This document shows, piece by piece, positions 50,131 to 58,210 of a stretch of 64,000 nt of DNA (the first letter of the stretch is position 1; every line of letters starts with the position of its first letter). The position numbers and the translations under genes were made by a program. This stretch comes from JARIHD01 sp035758825. GTDB taxonomy: Bacteria; Patescibacteriota; Saccharimonadia; Saccharimonadales; UBA4665. The stretch lies in assembly GCA_035758825.1 (NCBI GenBank), contig DASTWA010000008.1, positions 124,001 to 188,000 on the forward strand, written 5' to 3'. The notes beneath the pieces were generated by a model that was not told where the DNA came from, ran no database searches, and was given only the letters and a program-made list of their open reading frames with translations.

Positions 50131-50244
50131 ACCTATATTGTACCCGAGAGGACGGCGTTCACACTGGTTTGTTAGCAATTTTACATCTCCTTCCCTAGGG
50201 ATAACGCATACTTATTGTTACAAGCACATAATTAGGAGACTTTT

Positions 50245-50496
50245 ATGGGGATAGTGGCATGGATTATACTCGGGGGGATTGCGGGCTGGATCGCATCGAT
50301 GATAGCCGGCAATAACGAGGAGCAAGGATTACTTGGCAACATCGTCGTCGGTATGCTTGGTGCGCTTGTGGGCGGCTTTGTAGTGAGCCTGATGGGCGGC
50401 AAAGGAGTAACTGGTTTTAATCTCTGGAGCCTGCTCGTTGCTGTAGCCGGTTCGCTATTGCTGCTGCTGGTCCTTGGACGCTTTAAGCGATCCTAG
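50245..50496 (+). CDS. GlsB/YeaQ/YmgE family membrane protein
   Basis: 83 aa with three glycine-rich membrane helices: GIVAWIILGGIAGWIASMIA, LLGNIVVGMLGALVGGFVVS and SLLVAVAGSLLLLLVLGRF. This is the transglycosylase-associated protein family, usually stress-linked. AGGAG lies ~8 nt before the ATG. Convergent with the 50500 gene (3-nt gap). Confidence 0.92.
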   Translation: MGIVAWIILGGIAGWIASMIAGNNEEQGLLGNIVVGMLGALVGGFVVSLMGGKGVTGFNLWSLLVAVAGSLLLLLVLGRFKRS

Positions 50497-50499
50497 CTA

Positions 50500-50964
50500 T
50501 TAACGAATAAAATCGGTATCGAACATAACATGCATCCAGTTGAGGTATTTGCCGCTTGCCATCCGTTGACCGATTTCCACGATGCCATACTCGTCGCTAA
50601 AATCCGCCTCTAGCAGTATTCCGTCAAGTTCAGTAAGGTCGGCATCGGCCAATGGGGTACCGGTCATGGCATTACCCGCCATATCACTGTCTATATGGTG
50701 CAATCGTACGTCATCACCCTGGCGAACGCTGACCAGACTTAATCTTTCTTTCCCTACGGCCTCAGGAGACAAAGAGGTCGCAACCACGATTTGGGTGGCT
50801 AGCTCGCCTGCCATTCGAGGTGGGCGCTTTCCGACGTTAAAGCCAATAGTCAGGGCATTGCTCATGTTCACACTAATGCCAGGGTTCGCTTCACGGATGG
50901 CATCAATACCCAAAAGAACGTCTTCACGGGGCGTTGGCAGACTATTGGGGGTCTCGGCGGCCAT
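50500..50964 (-). CDS. Hypothetical protein downstream of typA
   Basis: 154 aa, not recognised. Soluble; an N-terminal PTPREDVLLGIDAIREANPG, a central GFNVGKRPPRMAGELATQIV and a C-terminal EIGQRMASGKYLNWMHVMFD. The ATG lies 6 nt after the typA stop, with no ribosome binding site of its own, so coupled translation is likely. Function unknown. Confidence 0.7.
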   Translation of the reverse strand: MAAETPNSLPTPREDVLLGIDAIREANPGISVNMSNALTIGFNVGKRPPRMAGELATQIVVATSLSPEAVGKERLSLVSVRQGDDVRLHHIDSDMAGNAMTGTPLADADLTELDGILLEADFSDEYGIVEIGQRMASGKYLNWMHVMFDTDFIR

Positions 50965-50970
50965 ACATTC

Positions 50971-52806
50971 TTACGCCTTCTTTTCGCGCTTGCGCTTGGT
51001 TGGATCAAGCTCGCGCTTGCGCAGGCGAAGGTTCTTTGGCGTTACTTCCAGGAGTTCGTCGTTCTCGATAAAGTCCAGGCACTGTTCTAAACTAAGGATG
51101 GTCGGCGGCGTCAGCTGCACGACGCCGTCGCTGGATTTGCTGCGCATGTTGGTGAGGTGCTTGGCTTTGCAGACGTTGATCTCCATGTCTTCGTGGCGAA
51201 GGTTGAGGCCAATAATCTGGCCGGCATAGACTTTTTGGGCCGGACCGATAAACAGCGTCCCGCGGGCCTCGGCGGTCTCAAGGGAATACGGCATGGTCGT
51301 ACCGGTTTCGAAGGCGATGAGCACACCATTGCGCAGCTGTTGGAGCGCCGCGCCCATCGGCTGGTAGCCAGTCATCAGGCTGTTCATAACAATCGTGCCC
51401 TTGGTGTTGGTCATCAGGATATTGCGCATACCCAAAAGGGCACGGGTCGGCATCTCGTAGACTAGCTTGGTTACGCCCTTTGGCGTCGAAAACTGCTCTT
51501 TAAGGTTGGCCCGGCGCTGGCCGAGTTCCATCTGCACGGCGCCGACGTGTTCGGCAGGGACTTCGATGATGACTTCTTCGACCGGTTCCATAACCTGTCC
51601 GTTCTCTTCGTGGGTCACTACCTGCGGACGGCCAACTTCAAACTCGTAGCCTTCGCGGCGCATGGTTTCGATGAGCACACTCAGGTGGAGCTCACCGCGG
51701 CCGGATACCAAAAAGCCGATGCCGTTTTCTTGGACCCTTAAGCCGACGTTAGTCTCGAGTTCCTTATTTAAGCGGTCGCCGATCTGACGGCTGGTCGTAA
51801 ATTCGCCCTCAGTGCCCTTGAACGGGCTGGTGTTGGGGCCAAGATAGATCTGCAGGGTAGGCGCTTCGACTTCGAGCACAGGCAGCGCTTCGGGGTTGCT
51901 GGCGTCGGCAATAGTCTCGCCAATGCGGGCATCAGCGATGCCGGTAAGCTGGACAATATCACCAGACACACCACCCTCGACTTCGAATTTAGTCACACCT
52001 TGACTCATAAAAACGTTTTCGACTTTGGCCTTGGCCACTGTGCCGTCTGCCTTGCAGAGCGCAACCTGGTCGCCGGGCCTTACCATACCTCGCGAGATAC
52101 GGCCGATAGCGTACTTACCCTTATAGGTGTCCCATGCAAGGGCGGTTACCAGCATCTGGAAGGGCTTATCGAGCTCGACACTTGGCGCCGGGATTTTTTC
52201 GATGATGGCATCGAAAATCACGTCCAGGCTGCCATCTTCGTCGGGGTTGGATGGCGGGGTCGTCCACGCCTTACCGGCGCGGCCAATGGCATAGTAGACG
52301 GGGTAGTGCAGTTGGTCTTCGTGTACGGCAAGCTCCAAGAACAGGTCGGCGAGCTCGTCTTCGACTTCTTTGATGCGGCTGCCCGGCTTGTCAATCTTGT
52401 TAATAATCACGATTGGCTTTAGTTCGGCAGCCAGTGCCTTGCCAAGCACGAACTTGGTCTGCGGCATTGGGCCTTCCTGAGCGTCAACGATGAGAATGCA
52501 GCCGTCTGCCATATTAAGCGTACGTTCAACCTCGCCCGAAAAGTCGGCATGCCCCGGGGTGTCAATGATGTTAATACGGTACTTGTCGCGCTGAACGGCG
52601 GTCACTTTAGCGGTAATCGTAATCCCGCGTTCACGCTCTTGGTCGCCACTGTCCATAATGAGATCCTGGCTCATTTCGGCCTGGTTGTCGCGGAAGGTTT
52701 TGGATTGCTTCAAAAGACCGTCCACCAGAGTTGTTTTGCCGTGGTCAACGTGCGCGATAATTGCGATATTTCGGATCTTTGAGGGGTCCTGAACTGACTG
52801 TGCCAT
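50971..52806 (-). CDS. typA: GTPase TypA/BipA
   Basis: 611 aa ribosome-associated translational GTPase. G1 IAHVDHGKTTLVDGLL, switch I RERGITITAKVTAV, G3 DTPGHADFSGEVERTL, G4 NKIDKPG, then domains II, III and a BipA-specific C-terminal part (GRGELHLSVLIETMRREGYE, LLGMRNILMTNTKGTIVMNS). Needed for ribosome assembly and stress growth in other bacteria. Promoter at 52854-52882 with AGGAG about 11 nt before the ATG. Confidence 0.98.
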   Translation of the reverse strand: MAQSVQDPSKIRNIAIIAHVDHGKTTLVDGLLKQSKTFRDNQAEMSQDLIMDSGDQERERGITITAKVTAVQRDKYRINIIDTPGHADFSGEVERTLNMADGCILIVDAQEGPMPQTKFVLGKALAAELKPIVIINKIDKPGSRIKEVEDELADLFLELAVHEDQLHYPVYYAIGRAGKAWTTPPSNPDEDGSLDVIFDAIIEKIPAPSVELDKPFQMLVTALAWDTYKGKYAIGRISRGMVRPGDQVALCKADGTVAKAKVENVFMSQGVTKFEVEGGVSGDIVQLTGIADARIGETIADASNPEALPVLEVEAPTLQIYLGPNTSPFKGTEGEFTTSRQIGDRLNKELETNVGLRVQENGIGFLVSGRGELHLSVLIETMRREGYEFEVGRPQVVTHEENGQVMEPVEEVIIEVPAEHVGAVQMELGQRRANLKEQFSTPKGVTKLVYEMPTRALLGMRNILMTNTKGTIVMNSLMTGYQPMGAALQQLRNGVLIAFETGTTMPYSLETAEARGTLFIGPAQKVYAGQIIGLNLRHEDMEINVCKAKHLTNMRSKSSDGVVQLTPPTILSLEQCLDFIENDELLEVTPKNLRLRKRELDPTKRKREKKA

Positions 52807-52853
52807 AAAAATATGCGCTCCTGACAGCGCGAGTTTGCAAAATTATTACTTAT

Positions 52854-52882
52854 ATTATGGCATAAGCGTATAAATTTTTCAA
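52854..52882 (-). promoter_or_regulatory. typA promoter
   Basis: On the minus strand TTGAAA (52877-52882), 17 nt, CATAAT (52854-52859) preceded by TGC (extended -10). The spacer contains the complement of GCATAAGCGTATAA, the 14-mer shared with the gap leader. Confidence 0.75.
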
Positions 52883-52894
52883 GAGGCAGCCACA

Positions 52895-52925
52895 AAACTA
52901 ACCCCGGTCATGCCGGGGTTAGTTT
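52895..52925 (-). terminator. Intrinsic terminator
   Basis: AAACTAACCCCGG (52895-52907), a 5-nt loop, CCGGGGTTAGTTT (52913-52925): a perfect 13-bp stem. On the minus strand it ends in TTTTG. It lies 14 nt after the stop of the 52940-54121 gene and separates it from typA. Confidence 0.9.
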
Positions 52926-52939
52926 GCGAGGCAGGACTG

Positions 52940-54121
52940 TTACTTCTTGCCGTTCGTGGAGGATTTCTTTTTGGTTTCGCGCTCGGACTGCGTTGGCTCA
53001 TCCGCGGTAGCGGGCCGCACATGCGGCCTGATGCTCATCAGCAATGCGCCAAAGCCAAGCCAGTAGGCTAGCATCAGGACCAGAATGCCGGCAATCGGCA
53101 GATAGTAGGCCGTTACCAAAATGAGCGAACCGAGTGCTGCAATAGCTAACGGGTTCGCCTGACGGCGGAGCACCATCTGCCCGACGTAAAAGGCAGCAAT
53201 CGGCCCACTAAGCATTGCGCCAAGCAGCCAGGCGATCAACAAGAAGAAGACAAGCGGGATGCCTACAATCGATAACGCCAAACCGATCGAAACCATTGGT
53301 ACCAAGAAGCTGGCGACCAAGCCCACGACCATAGTCTTGGCAAAGTTCGTCTTAATATGACCGCTTGTGCGGCGCATAAACTGCGGAAAGAAGAAGGCTA
53401 GCGCCAGAGCGATGAGACCCAGGCCCAGAAGGAAGAACAAATAGAATGTAAGGCTGTACTTATTGAAGATACCGCCATTATTCTTGGATTCGCGAGGCTT
53501 AGTTTGGCGGGTGTCGCCAAGCACCTTGGCACCGTTGTCACGCTTGACCTTATTATGGCTGGTGTAGTTAAGGTTACCAGCGATGACCGCACGGTCCTTT
53601 AGGCGAAGTTTGGTGCTATCGGCCTTTACATTACGCCCAACCGGGCCGTTGATGGTTATCGAAGAGCCGCCGGCGATGACATCCCGGGCTACGGCGCCTT
53701 TAATGTTGAGGGTGTCTCCGGTTGCCGTCATGTCCTGGCCAACCTTGGCATCAGCGTCCAACGAGAATGACATCGCTGCAACCGTGGCGCTACGGCCGAC
53801 CGATGCCCCGACGCTAACTGTCTGTCCCGCTAAACGGATGCTGCCTTCGATCTTGCCGTTCACGGTAACGTCCTGACCGGCACAAATGACGTCACCCTTC
53901 ACCGTCGCATCGATGGTTATAGTTTGTCCGGCACAGAAAACGTCGCCGTTAATCGTACCGTTGATGTCGATATCTTTGCCCGAACTGAACAACGAACTAT
54001 TGACCGTCTGCCCCTCGTCGATATTGTTGCTGAATTTCTGTGCGCTGGCGATGTTCGCCCACGCCAACACCGGGACAATGGCGAGTAAAAGTACGCCGAC
54101 TGCCCATTTTATATGTTTCAT
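52940..54121 (-). CDS. Exported bactofilin-like (polymer-forming) repeat protein with membrane domain
   Basis: 393 aa. A signal peptide (~1-27, ending IASA) precedes ~165 residues of hexad repeats: VNSSLFSSGKDIDINGTING, DVFCAGQTITIDATVKGDVI, CAGQDVTVNGKIEGSIRLAG. These fit a right-handed beta-solenoid like the bactofilin (DUF583) fold. A charged linker (~180-215) precedes four to six membrane helices (~222-355), then a basic tail. The solenoid would be outside the cell. GGAGG precedes the ATG; TACAAT at 54145-54150. Divergent from rarA. Confidence 0.85.
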   Translation of the reverse strand: MKHIKWAVGVLLLAIVPVLAWANIASAQKFSNNIDEGQTVNSSLFSSGKDIDINGTINGDVFCAGQTITIDATVKGDVICAGQDVTVNGKIEGSIRLAGQTVSVGASVGRSATVAAMSFSLDADAKVGQDMTATGDTLNIKGAVARDVIAGGSSITINGPVGRNVKADSTKLRLKDRAVIAGNLNYTSHNKVKRDNGAKVLGDTRQTKPRESKNNGGIFNKYSLTFYLFFLLGLGLIALALAFFFPQFMRRTSGHIKTNFAKTMVVGLVASFLVPMVSIGLALSIVGIPLVFFLLIAWLLGAMLSGPIAAFYVGQMVLRRQANPLAIAALGSLILVTAYYLPIAGILVLMLAYWLGFGALLMSIRPHVRPATADEPTQSERETKKKSSTNGKK

Positions 54122-54178
54122 AAGACCCTCCTATTCTGCTTTTAATTGTACAACATCTCTCAGGGTATAATAAGTGAT

Positions 54179-55351
54179 ATGGCGCAACCGCTTGCAGAAC
54201 GCATGAGACCGCAGAGCCTGGACGATGTAATCGGCCAGAAGCATTTGCTTGAGCACGGCAACATCATACGGCAGATCATCGAGCGCAAACAGCCGACCAG
54301 CCTCATCCTTTGGGGACCGCCTGGCACCGGCAAAACTACCCTGGCCCGGATTATCGCCCGTGAAACCGGAGCAGAATTTATTGAACTGAGCGCCGTTACC
54401 GCCAAAAAAGCCGATGTTACCAAGGTTGTAGAGACCGCCCAAGCCAACCGGCGCCTGGGCATGCGCACCATCCTGTTCGTAGACGAGATTCACCGCTTCA
54501 ATAAAGCCCAGCAAGACGCTTTTTTGCCCTACGTCGAAGACGGCACCATCGTATTGATCGGAGCAACCACCGAAAACCCCAGTTTTGAAGTCATCACGCC
54601 GCTGCTCAGCCGATCGCGCGTCCTGGTCCTGGAGCCGCTCTCCAAGGGCGAGATCATCGACATTCTCAAGGGTGCGGCCAAAGCCGAAAAAATCACCGCC
54701 AAGCGATTACCAGCCAAAAGCATCGACTTGATCGCCGAATTATCGGGCGGCGACGCGCGGGTCGCGCTGGGCAACCTGGAGCTGGCTTTGCAACTGACCG
54801 ACAAAACCATTACGGGCGACGTCGTAACCACAGCCGCCCAAAAGCGTCTGCCCGGCTATGACAAGGCTGGCGAAAACCATTACAACATCATCAGTGCCTT
54901 CATAAAATCTTTGCGCGGCAGCAGTGACGCTGCCCTTTACTACATGGCCCGCATGCTCCAGGCCGGCGAAGACCCCAAATTTATTGCCCGGCGTATGGTC
55001 ATTTTTGCCTCCGAAGACATTGGGCTGGCGGCACCAGCGGCACTGAACCTGGCCGTTTCGACGTTCCAGGCCGTAGAGCGCATCGGCATGCCGGAGTGCG
55101 AATACAACCTCTACCACTGCGCATCTGTACTGGTAAAGGCACCCAAATCCCGTGACGTAGCAAACGCCATGATGCAGGCCAAAACAGCCGCCCGCGAACA
55201 CCCTGACCTGCCCGTGCCACTGCATCTGCGCAATGCCCCCACCAAACTTATGAAGGACCTGGGCTACCAAAAAGGATACCAATGGAAGGCAGGCTTTAAA
55301 CACACCGACGGTTTCTTGCCCCCCGAGCTTGGTAATATACGAATTTTATAG
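54179..55351 (+). CDS. rarA: Replication-associated recombination protein A (AAA+ ATPase)
   Basis: 390 aa. PLAERMRPQSLDDVIGQKHL, LILWGPPGTGKTTLARIIA (Walker A), RTILFVDEIHRFNKAQQDAF (Walker B), IGATTENPSFEVITPLLSRS (sensor 1) and LSGGDARVALGNLELA (sensor 2), followed by the MgsA C-terminal domain (KSLRGSSDAALYYMARMLQA, EDIGLAAPAALNLAVSTFQA). Acts at stalled forks. The start at 54179 follows TATAAT (54166-54171) by 7 nt; the ATG at 54146 is rejected. Confidence 0.96.
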   Translation: MAQPLAERMRPQSLDDVIGQKHLLEHGNIIRQIIERKQPTSLILWGPPGTGKTTLARIIARETGAEFIELSAVTAKKADVTKVVETAQANRRLGMRTILFVDEIHRFNKAQQDAFLPYVEDGTIVLIGATTENPSFEVITPLLSRSRVLVLEPLSKGEIIDILKGAAKAEKITAKRLPAKSIDLIAELSGGDARVALGNLELALQLTDKTITGDVVTTAAQKRLPGYDKAGENHYNIISAFIKSLRGSSDAALYYMARMLQAGEDPKFIARRMVIFASEDIGLAAPAALNLAVSTFQAVERIGMPECEYNLYHCASVLVKAPKSRDVANAMMQAKTAAREHPDLPVPLHLRNAPTKLMKDLGYQKGYQWKAGFKHTDGFLPPELGNIRIL

Positions 55352-55408
55352 GTTACCGTACGCATTTTACTGTCATCAGGCTTTACACGTGGGATATACT
55401 ATATGTGT

Positions 55409-55540
55409 ATGAAGCACAAACTAGGCACAGCAGTGCTTTTCGTTTTACTCCTATTAGCTGTCGTCGCCATCAAACAAATTGATGTTCCGGCATCAACCAC
55501 AGTAGGCAGTACCGGCGAAACAAATTACACCTCAAACTAG
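55409..55540 (+). CDS. 43-residue single-span membrane peptide
   Basis: 43 aa: MKHKLGTAVLFVLLLLAVVA followed by IKQIDVPAST and a Thr/Ser/Gly/Asn-rich tail. A positively charged start and one helix (~5-21) suggest an N-in single-span or an uncleaved signal. TATACT (55395-55400) lies 8 nt upstream, as for other leaderless genes here; an in-frame ATG at 55403 is too close. Short and unrecognised, so a real gene is likely but not sure. Confidence 0.5.
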   Translation: MKHKLGTAVLFVLLLLAVVAIKQIDVPASTTVGSTGETNYTSN

Positions 55541-55558
55541 CCACCCGCCGACTGTCCG

Positions 55559-55583
55559 ATACCAGATAATAATCTGGTATTAT
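55559..55583 (+). promoter_or_regulatory. Palindrome over the ABC exporter promoter
   Basis: ATACCAGAT (55559-55567), 4 nt, ATCTGGTAT (55572-55580): a perfect 9-bp inverted repeat. Its right arm runs into TATTAT (55578-55583) preceded by TGG, an extended -10. It has the look of a repressor operator on the promoter of the exporter operon. No regulator gene is adjacent. Confidence 0.55.
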
Positions 55584-55651
55584 TTGTGACGTCGCTCACT
55601 CGAAGCATAAACGGTTTGATTGTTGGCCCAGACTCTGACAATATAGAGGTC

Positions 55652-56572
55652 ATGGAGAACATCATTGTCGTAAACAACCTCGTCAAAAAATTTGGCAGTT
55701 TTGCAGCCCTGAATAAGCTCAATCTCACGGTTAAAAAAGGTGAGGTTCATGGCTTCTTGGGGCCGAACGGCGCTGGCAAGTCAACTACCATCCGCGTGCT
55801 CCTGGGTATTTTGCGCAAAACCAGCGGCCACGTCGAAGTACTAGGAGGCGATCCATGGGCAGATGCGACCAAACTCCATCGCAGCCTAGCCTATGTGCCT
55901 GGTGACGTAAACCTTTGGCCCAACCTGTCCGGCGGCGAAGCTATCGACCTGTTCGGCAGCCTTCGTGGCGGCCTTGACCGCAGACGGCGCAAGGAGCTAC
56001 TCGATAGGTTTGAGCTCGATGCCACCAAAAAATGCCGCACATACTCAAAGGGCAACCGTCAAAAGGTAGCCCTTGTCGCTGCACTGGCATCAGATGTCGA
56101 CTTGTACATCATGGACGAGCCGACTTCCGGTCTTGACCCGATTATGGAAGCAGTATTCCAAGATTACGTACGGCAGCTCAAGGACCAAGGCAAAACCGTG
56201 CTTCTGTCGAGCCACATCCTGGCCGAAGCCGAGGCGCTTTGCGACCGCCTTACTATCATCCGCGAAGGCCAGGCAGTCGAAAGCGGAACCCTCGGCGACC
56301 TGCGGCACCTGACCCGCACCAGCGTCAGTGTCGAAACTATGCGCCCGATCAAGGACCTCCAAAAAATACCTGGGCTCTTTAATCTGACCGTCCACGGGCC
56401 CCGGGCAAAATTCGAAGTAGAAACCGATAAGATCGACGACGCACTCAAGCACATCCTGCAGTTTGACATCAAAGAGCTTGTCAGTTCGCCGCCGTCGCTG
56501 GAAGAACTTTTCCTGCGTCATTACGACAAAACCCCGTCAGAGCAAACTACCACCCAAGCAGAGGAGAAATAA
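55652..56572 (+). CDS. ABC transporter ATP-binding protein (drug-exporter type)
   Basis: 306 aa. VVNNLVKKFGSFAALNKLNL, GFLGPNGAGKSTTIRVLLGI (Walker A), VPGDVNLWPNLSGGEAIDLF (Q-loop region with P-G-D in place of Q), TYSKGNRQKVALVAALASDV (signature), LYIMDEPTSGLDPIMEAVFQ (Walker B) and SSHILAEAEALCDRLTII (H-loop). The C-terminal ~75 residues are the DrrA-type extension. The start at 55652 is the first downstream of the predicted transcription start; the GTG at 55586 lies in the -10 zone. The permease follows 3 nt later. Confidence 0.92.
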   Translation: MENIIVVNNLVKKFGSFAALNKLNLTVKKGEVHGFLGPNGAGKSTTIRVLLGILRKTSGHVEVLGGDPWADATKLHRSLAYVPGDVNLWPNLSGGEAIDLFGSLRGGLDRRRRKELLDRFELDATKKCRTYSKGNRQKVALVAALASDVDLYIMDEPTSGLDPIMEAVFQDYVRQLKDQGKTVLLSSHILAEAEALCDRLTIIREGQAVESGTLGDLRHLTRTSVSVETMRPIKDLQKIPGLFNLTVHGPRAKFEVETDKIDDALKHILQFDIKELVSSPPSLEELFLRHYDKTPSEQTTTQAEEK

Positions 56573-56575
56573 CCA

Positions 56576-58210
56576 ATGCTCGGATTTACTGGTACTTTCC
56601 GGCTGATCCGGCTGGCCCTTCGCCGCGATCGTATAAAACTCCCCGTCTGGATACTCGTCCTCAGCATAGCGATGGCCGTGAACGTTCCGGCTGTCACGGA
56701 ATTTTACGGCAAAACTGTCGAGCAGCAGGTCAGTTATGCCGCGAATATGGCTCCGAGTCTGGCGGGACGCATTTTTGGCGGCCCGATAAGCGACGCCAAC
56801 GTGGGGGCAATCGTCATTAACGAAACGTTTCTGTTTTCGGCCGTCGCCGTCATTTTTATGAGCATTTTGTGTGTCGTCCGGCATACCCGTCAAAATGAGG
56901 AGACCGGCCGCTCAGAGTTAATCGGCTCGGCCGTTGTCGGCCGTAATGCCAGTCTGGGAGCCGCACTTATTGTCACCATCGGTGCAAATATTATCTTCTC
57001 GGTGCTCTGCGCGCTTGCGCTTATTGCGGCCGACTTGCCTGTCGACGGGTCAGTAGGCACTGCCGCTGCCCTTGGAGGGCTGGGTATCATGTTTGCTGGT
57101 ATTGCGGCCGTTACCGCCCAAATATCCGACAGCGCGCGAGGAGCAAATAGTATGGCCGCGATTGCCCTGGGGTTGGTCTTCTTACTGCGAGCGCTTGGCG
57201 ACAGTCTGGGCGATCTCAAAGAAAGCGGCCTGGGGGTAATTAGCGCATGGCCATCATGGTTCTCTCCAATAGGCTGGGCGCAGCAGGTCCACCCCTATAC
57301 CGAACAAAACTGGTGGCTGTTCGGACTTATGACCGCCTTTTTCGCAGCCTGCCTCGCGGTTGCCTTCTATTTTAACGACCGGCGTGACCTAGGCTTGGGC
57401 ATGATCAGCGCCCGCAAAGGCCCCGCTAACGCACCCAAGGCACTCCTGAGCGTCCAAGGCCTGGCTAACCGCCTCCAGAAAGGCGTGTTTCGCGGCTGGC
57501 TGGCCGGTGCGGTTATCGGTGGACTGATGATCGGCCTAATCGCCAAAGAATTTTCTAAACTCTTTGCCGAAAACGATGCCGCCCGGGAGTATCTCGAATC
57601 AGTAGGCGGCGGCACGAGCTTCGAGGACATATACTTCTCGGCAATGCTTGGTCTTATGGGCATTGTCTTTGCCGGGTACGCCATCCAGGCCCTGCAACGC
57701 GTACGTGCCGAGGAGGCCAACGGACAATTAGAGCCGGTCTTGGCAACACACACCAGCAAACCGCGCTGGATGCTAAGTCATATTGTATTTGTCATCGCCG
57801 GTTGCGCCCTCATGCTTGCCACGCTTGGCGTAAGCACCGGCCTAATGTATTGGATTGTCGCTGATGGCGTCGCTGCCTCAGAAATCTGGCGCATAACATG
57901 GGCAGCCCTAGCCCAGTTCCCAGCCATCCTCGTGATTATGGGTGTAATCATAGCCGCCTTCGGCTTATTGCCTCGTATGACGGTTGCCATTGGCTGGTCG
58001 GCCTTTGGAATCTGTATATTCATTAGCCAATTCGCTGCTTTTTTGGAACTCCCCCAATACGTCTTAAACATCTCACCTTTTACCCACCTCCCCAGCGTAC
58101 CGGCAGAGCCGCTAACCTATCTACCCCTGACAATATTAGCAGGGGTAGGGATAGGGCTGTTGCTGACCGGGATTATTGCCTTCCGACGTCGGGATATTAC
58201 GACAGCTTAG
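56576..58210 (+). CDS. ABC transporter permease (polyketide/antibiotic exporter type)
   Basis: 544 aa with about twelve membrane helices in two six-helix halves. ETGRSELIGSAVVGRNASLG and EEANGQLEPVLATHTSKPRW are the repeated E-x-x-x-G-(x)n-EL coupling segments of this exporter group. WPSWFSPIGWAQQVHPYTEQ is also typical. Partner of the preceding ATPase (GAGGAG 7-9 nt before the ATG). Exported compound unknown: antibiotics, lipids or peptides are possible. Overlaps convergent metK by 4 nt. Confidence 0.9.
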   Translation: MLGFTGTFRLIRLALRRDRIKLPVWILVLSIAMAVNVPAVTEFYGKTVEQQVSYAANMAPSLAGRIFGGPISDANVGAIVINETFLFSAVAVIFMSILCVVRHTRQNEETGRSELIGSAVVGRNASLGAALIVTIGANIIFSVLCALALIAADLPVDGSVGTAAALGGLGIMFAGIAAVTAQISDSARGANSMAAIALGLVFLLRALGDSLGDLKESGLGVISAWPSWFSPIGWAQQVHPYTEQNWWLFGLMTAFFAACLAVAFYFNDRRDLGLGMISARKGPANAPKALLSVQGLANRLQKGVFRGWLAGAVIGGLMIGLIAKEFSKLFAENDAAREYLESVGGGTSFEDIYFSAMLGLMGIVFAGYAIQALQRVRAEEANGQLEPVLATHTSKPRWMLSHIVFVIAGCALMLATLGVSTGLMYWIVADGVAASEIWRITWAALAQFPAILVIMGVIIAAFGLLPRMTVAIGWSAFGICIFISQFAAFLELPQYVLNISPFTHLPSVPAEPLTYLPLTILAGVGIGLLLTGIIAFRRRDITTA

